Shown here: piece by piece, positions 62,793 to 64,000 of the stretch
Layout: the number at the start of each line of letters is the position of its first letter
Numbering within the stretch: the first letter of the stretch is position 1
Source of the DNA: Pontibacter virosus
GTDB lineage: Bacteria; Bacteroidota; Bacteroidia; Cytophagales; Hymenobacteraceae
Assembly: GCF_003096355.1 (NCBI RefSeq)
Contig: NZ_QEKI01000002.1
Location: 186,001-250,000 of the forward strand
DNA length: 64,000 bases
Direction of reading: 5' to 3'
Translations under genes and position numbers: made by a program
The notes under the pieces: model-generated
Database searches by the model: none
Told to the model about the DNA's origin: nothing
Seen by the model: the letters and a program-made list of their open reading frames with translations, nothing else

Positions 62793-63698
62793 ATGAAAAC
62801 CATCAACCCGAAAGAAACCAAAACGGCGGAAGTGCATGCTTTATTGCTGGGAGCCATTGCCCCGCGGCCGATTGCCTTCGCCAGTACAGTGGATGAGGAG
62901 GGGAATGTAAACTTAAGTCCTTTCAGTTTCTTTAACGTTTTCAGTGCCATACCACCAATCGTAGTCTTTTCACCCGCCCGCCGCGTGCGTGACAATACTG
63001 GAAAGCACACCCTGGAGAATGTGGAAACGACCCGAGAGGTAGTGATCAACATCTGTAACTACGACATCATAGAGCAGATGTCCCTGGCCAGCACAGAGTA
63101 TGACAAGGGTGTTAATGAGTTTATCAAGTCAGGCCTGACGCCTGAACCTTCGGTGCTGGTGAAGGCCCCGCGGGTGAAGGAAGCGCCTGTGGCCATGGAG
63201 TGTCGTGTGAACGAGGTGATCAGCCTCGGACCGGAAGGCGGTGCGGGCAACCTGGTGATCTGCGAGGTGCTGCTGATCCATGTGAATGAAAACATCCTGA
63301 ATGAGGAAGGAAAGATCGACCCTTACAAACTGGACGCCGTCGCGCGTATGGGTGGCGACTATTACCTCCGGGCCAATGGCGACTGCATATTCGAACTGCC
63401 CAAGCCAGTACGAAACAAGGGAGTTGGGGTAGATCAAGTACCAGAGTACATCCGCCACAGCAGTATCCTGACCGGCAACCATTTGGCCCGCCTAGGAAAT
63501 ACGGAAGTCATACCTACCACCGAAGAGGTGGAATCTTTCAAGTCAGATCCGCTGGTTAGCTATACATTGAGCAAGTACGGGCGTGATAAAGGGCAACTGT
63601 ACATAGAGCTGGAGAAGCTGGGTAAGAAGTTGCTGGATGATCATCAGGTAATAGAGGCTTGGAAGGTTTTGTTGATGGTTGAATTGTTAAATGGTTAA
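62793..63698 (+). CDS. Flavin reductase family protein (FMN-binding split barrel)
   Basis: This 301-residue protein contains an FMN-binding split barrel domain (about 15-200) with LLLGAIAPRPIAFASTVDEEGNVNLSPFSFFNVFSAIPP, FSPARRVRDNTGKHTLENVE and SLASTEYDKGVNEFIKSGL, characteristic of the flavin reductase-like (RutF/DIM6) family. A C-terminal extension of about 90 residues follows. It would reduce or bind flavin in the cytosol; the partner oxygenase is not nearby. The 3' end is followed by a MITE-like element. Confidence 0.9.
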   Translation: MKTINPKETKTAEVHALLLGAIAPRPIAFASTVDEEGNVNLSPFSFFNVFSAIPPIVVFSPARRVRDNTGKHTLENVETTREVVINICNYDIIEQMSLASTEYDKGVNEFIKSGLTPEPSVLVKAPRVKEAPVAMECRVNEVISLGPEGGAGNLVICEVLLIHVNENILNEEGKIDPYKLDAVARMGGDYYLRANGDCIFELPKPVRNKGVGVDQVPEYIRHSSILTGNHLARLGNTEVIPTTEEVESFKSDPLVSYTLSKYGRDKGQLYIELEKLGKKLLDDHQVIEAWKVLLMVELLNG

Positions 63699-63708
63699 AT
63701 TGTTGTTG

Positions 63709-63821
63709 GTGCACGATTATCATCCCCCTGCCCCCTTCAAAGGGGGACACTCAATATGTGTGAATCATTATTTAAGTACACATAAAGAAAAGTCCCCCTT
63801 TGAAGGGGGCAGGGGGATGAC
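63709..63821. mobile_element. MITE-like element with CCCCCTGCCCCCTTCAAAG arms, copy 2
   Basis: Arms at about 63719-63748 and 63792-63821 are perfect inverted repeats, identical to the arms of the element at 32487-32639. The interior here is only 43 bp and unrelated except for the last GAAAA before the right arm. GTGCACGATT directly precedes the left arm (63709-63718). Confidence 0.65.
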
Positions 63822-63853
63822 TCGCTAAAGTAGAAAGTTACTCTTGCACGACT

Positions 63854-63880
63854 CAGACAGGTTGCGACCTGCCCCTACAG
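63854..63880 (+). repeat. REP-like palindrome variant copy d
   Basis: AGACAGGTTGCGACCTGCCCCTACAG differs from the RAYT-linked REP by two or three bases and keeps the CTACA tail. It includes the stop codon of the last gene in the window (63875-63877). Confidence 0.65.
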
Positions 63881-64000
63881 GCCCTCTATCGTATTAACTT
63901 CTATTGCTTCCAGCACAATCTCTGACACCTTCTCCATTTGCCCTGCCTCAAAGGCCTGATCATAGGCTTCCAGTGGGGTAGTCTCATCTTTTAAGGTATA
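63875..64000 (-). CDS. 3' end of a gene running off the window
   Basis: This is the C-terminal 41 codons of a minus-strand gene truncated by the window edge. The visible part is acidic and probably helical (TLKDETTPLEAYDQAFEAG, then QMEKVSEIVLEAIEV) and ends TIEGL. Codon use is like the nearby core genes. No family can be named from this piece. The last codons and the TAG stop overlap a REP-like palindrome, so the natural 3' end may have been altered by the repeat. Confidence 0.55.
   Translation of the reverse strand, partial: YTLKDETTPLEAYDQAFEAGQMEKVSEIVLEAIEVNTIEGL

Noticed and set aside
1..64000. tRNA, rRNA, prophage or integrative element boundaries
   Set aside because: No cloverleaf, rRNA words, integrase or structural phage genes were seen on either strand, within the limits of reading by eye.

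Overview
The window looks like a chromosomal segment of a Bacteroidota species, most likely a Cytophagales member close to Pontibacter/Hymenobacteraceae. That placement is inference. It rests on a SusC/SusD pair, BlaI plus M56 sensor genes with TonB domains, promoters of the TAnnTTTG type, Bacteroidota-style lipoproteins, and roughly 50 percent GC in the housekeeping parts. I saw no rRNA, tRNA, CRISPR array or prophage.

Layout. (1) 1-16 kb: a histidine phosphatase, a SusC/SusD outer-membrane uptake pair, a BlaI repressor with an M56 metallopeptidase-TonB sensor and a triple TonB_C protein, SurE, a lipoprotein, DoxX, an M14 carboxypeptidase, a cytochrome c-sorbosone dehydrogenase lipoprotein and an M19 dipeptidase. 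(2) 16-28 kb: a DUF3267 zincin, a DUF2490 protein, an ABC transporter pair, ribBA, dnaG, a REP-associated tyrosine transposase with its palindromes, mrp, a NifU-type protein, fumarylacetoacetase, and a DUF559 nuclease gene framed by inverted repeats. (3) 28.3-62.4 kb: one very long surface-polysaccharide locus, all on the minus strand, transcribed from wza (62.4 kb) towards a PglF-like dehydratase (28.3 kb). (4) 62.8-64 kb: a flavin reductase, repeat elements and the 3' end of one more gene.

The polysaccharide locus reads as a pathway. Wza and Wzc form the export machine. WbpO/WbpP-like enzymes should make UDP-GalNAcA. RfbA/RfbB make dTDP-4-keto-6-deoxyglucose, which the FdtA/FdtB/FdtC-like enzymes would turn into an acylated 3-amino-3,6-dideoxyhexose; RfbC is present but RfbD is not in the window. 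Many glycosyltransferases, a pyruvyl transferase, acyltransferases, a formyltransferase-propeller fusion, a deacetylase and a Wzy-like polymerase assemble and decorate the glycan. A PglF/E/D/C/A-like module at the far end would make UDP-diNAc-bacillosamine and prime the lipid carrier. Base composition is mosaic: about 40-54 kb is clearly AT-rich, 54-56.6 kb (rfbA/C/B) is clearly GC-rich, and the flanks are intermediate.

The least ordinary layer is the intergenic repeats. Several families of C-rich inverted-repeat elements, a REP/RAYT system and a nuclease-bearing inverted-repeat cassette occur in gene gaps. A shared decamer (AATCGTGCAC or AATCGTTCAC) sits at the edge of three or four of these otherwise different elements. 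A short motif, GGTATA/TATACC, is also strikingly frequent in the core regions.
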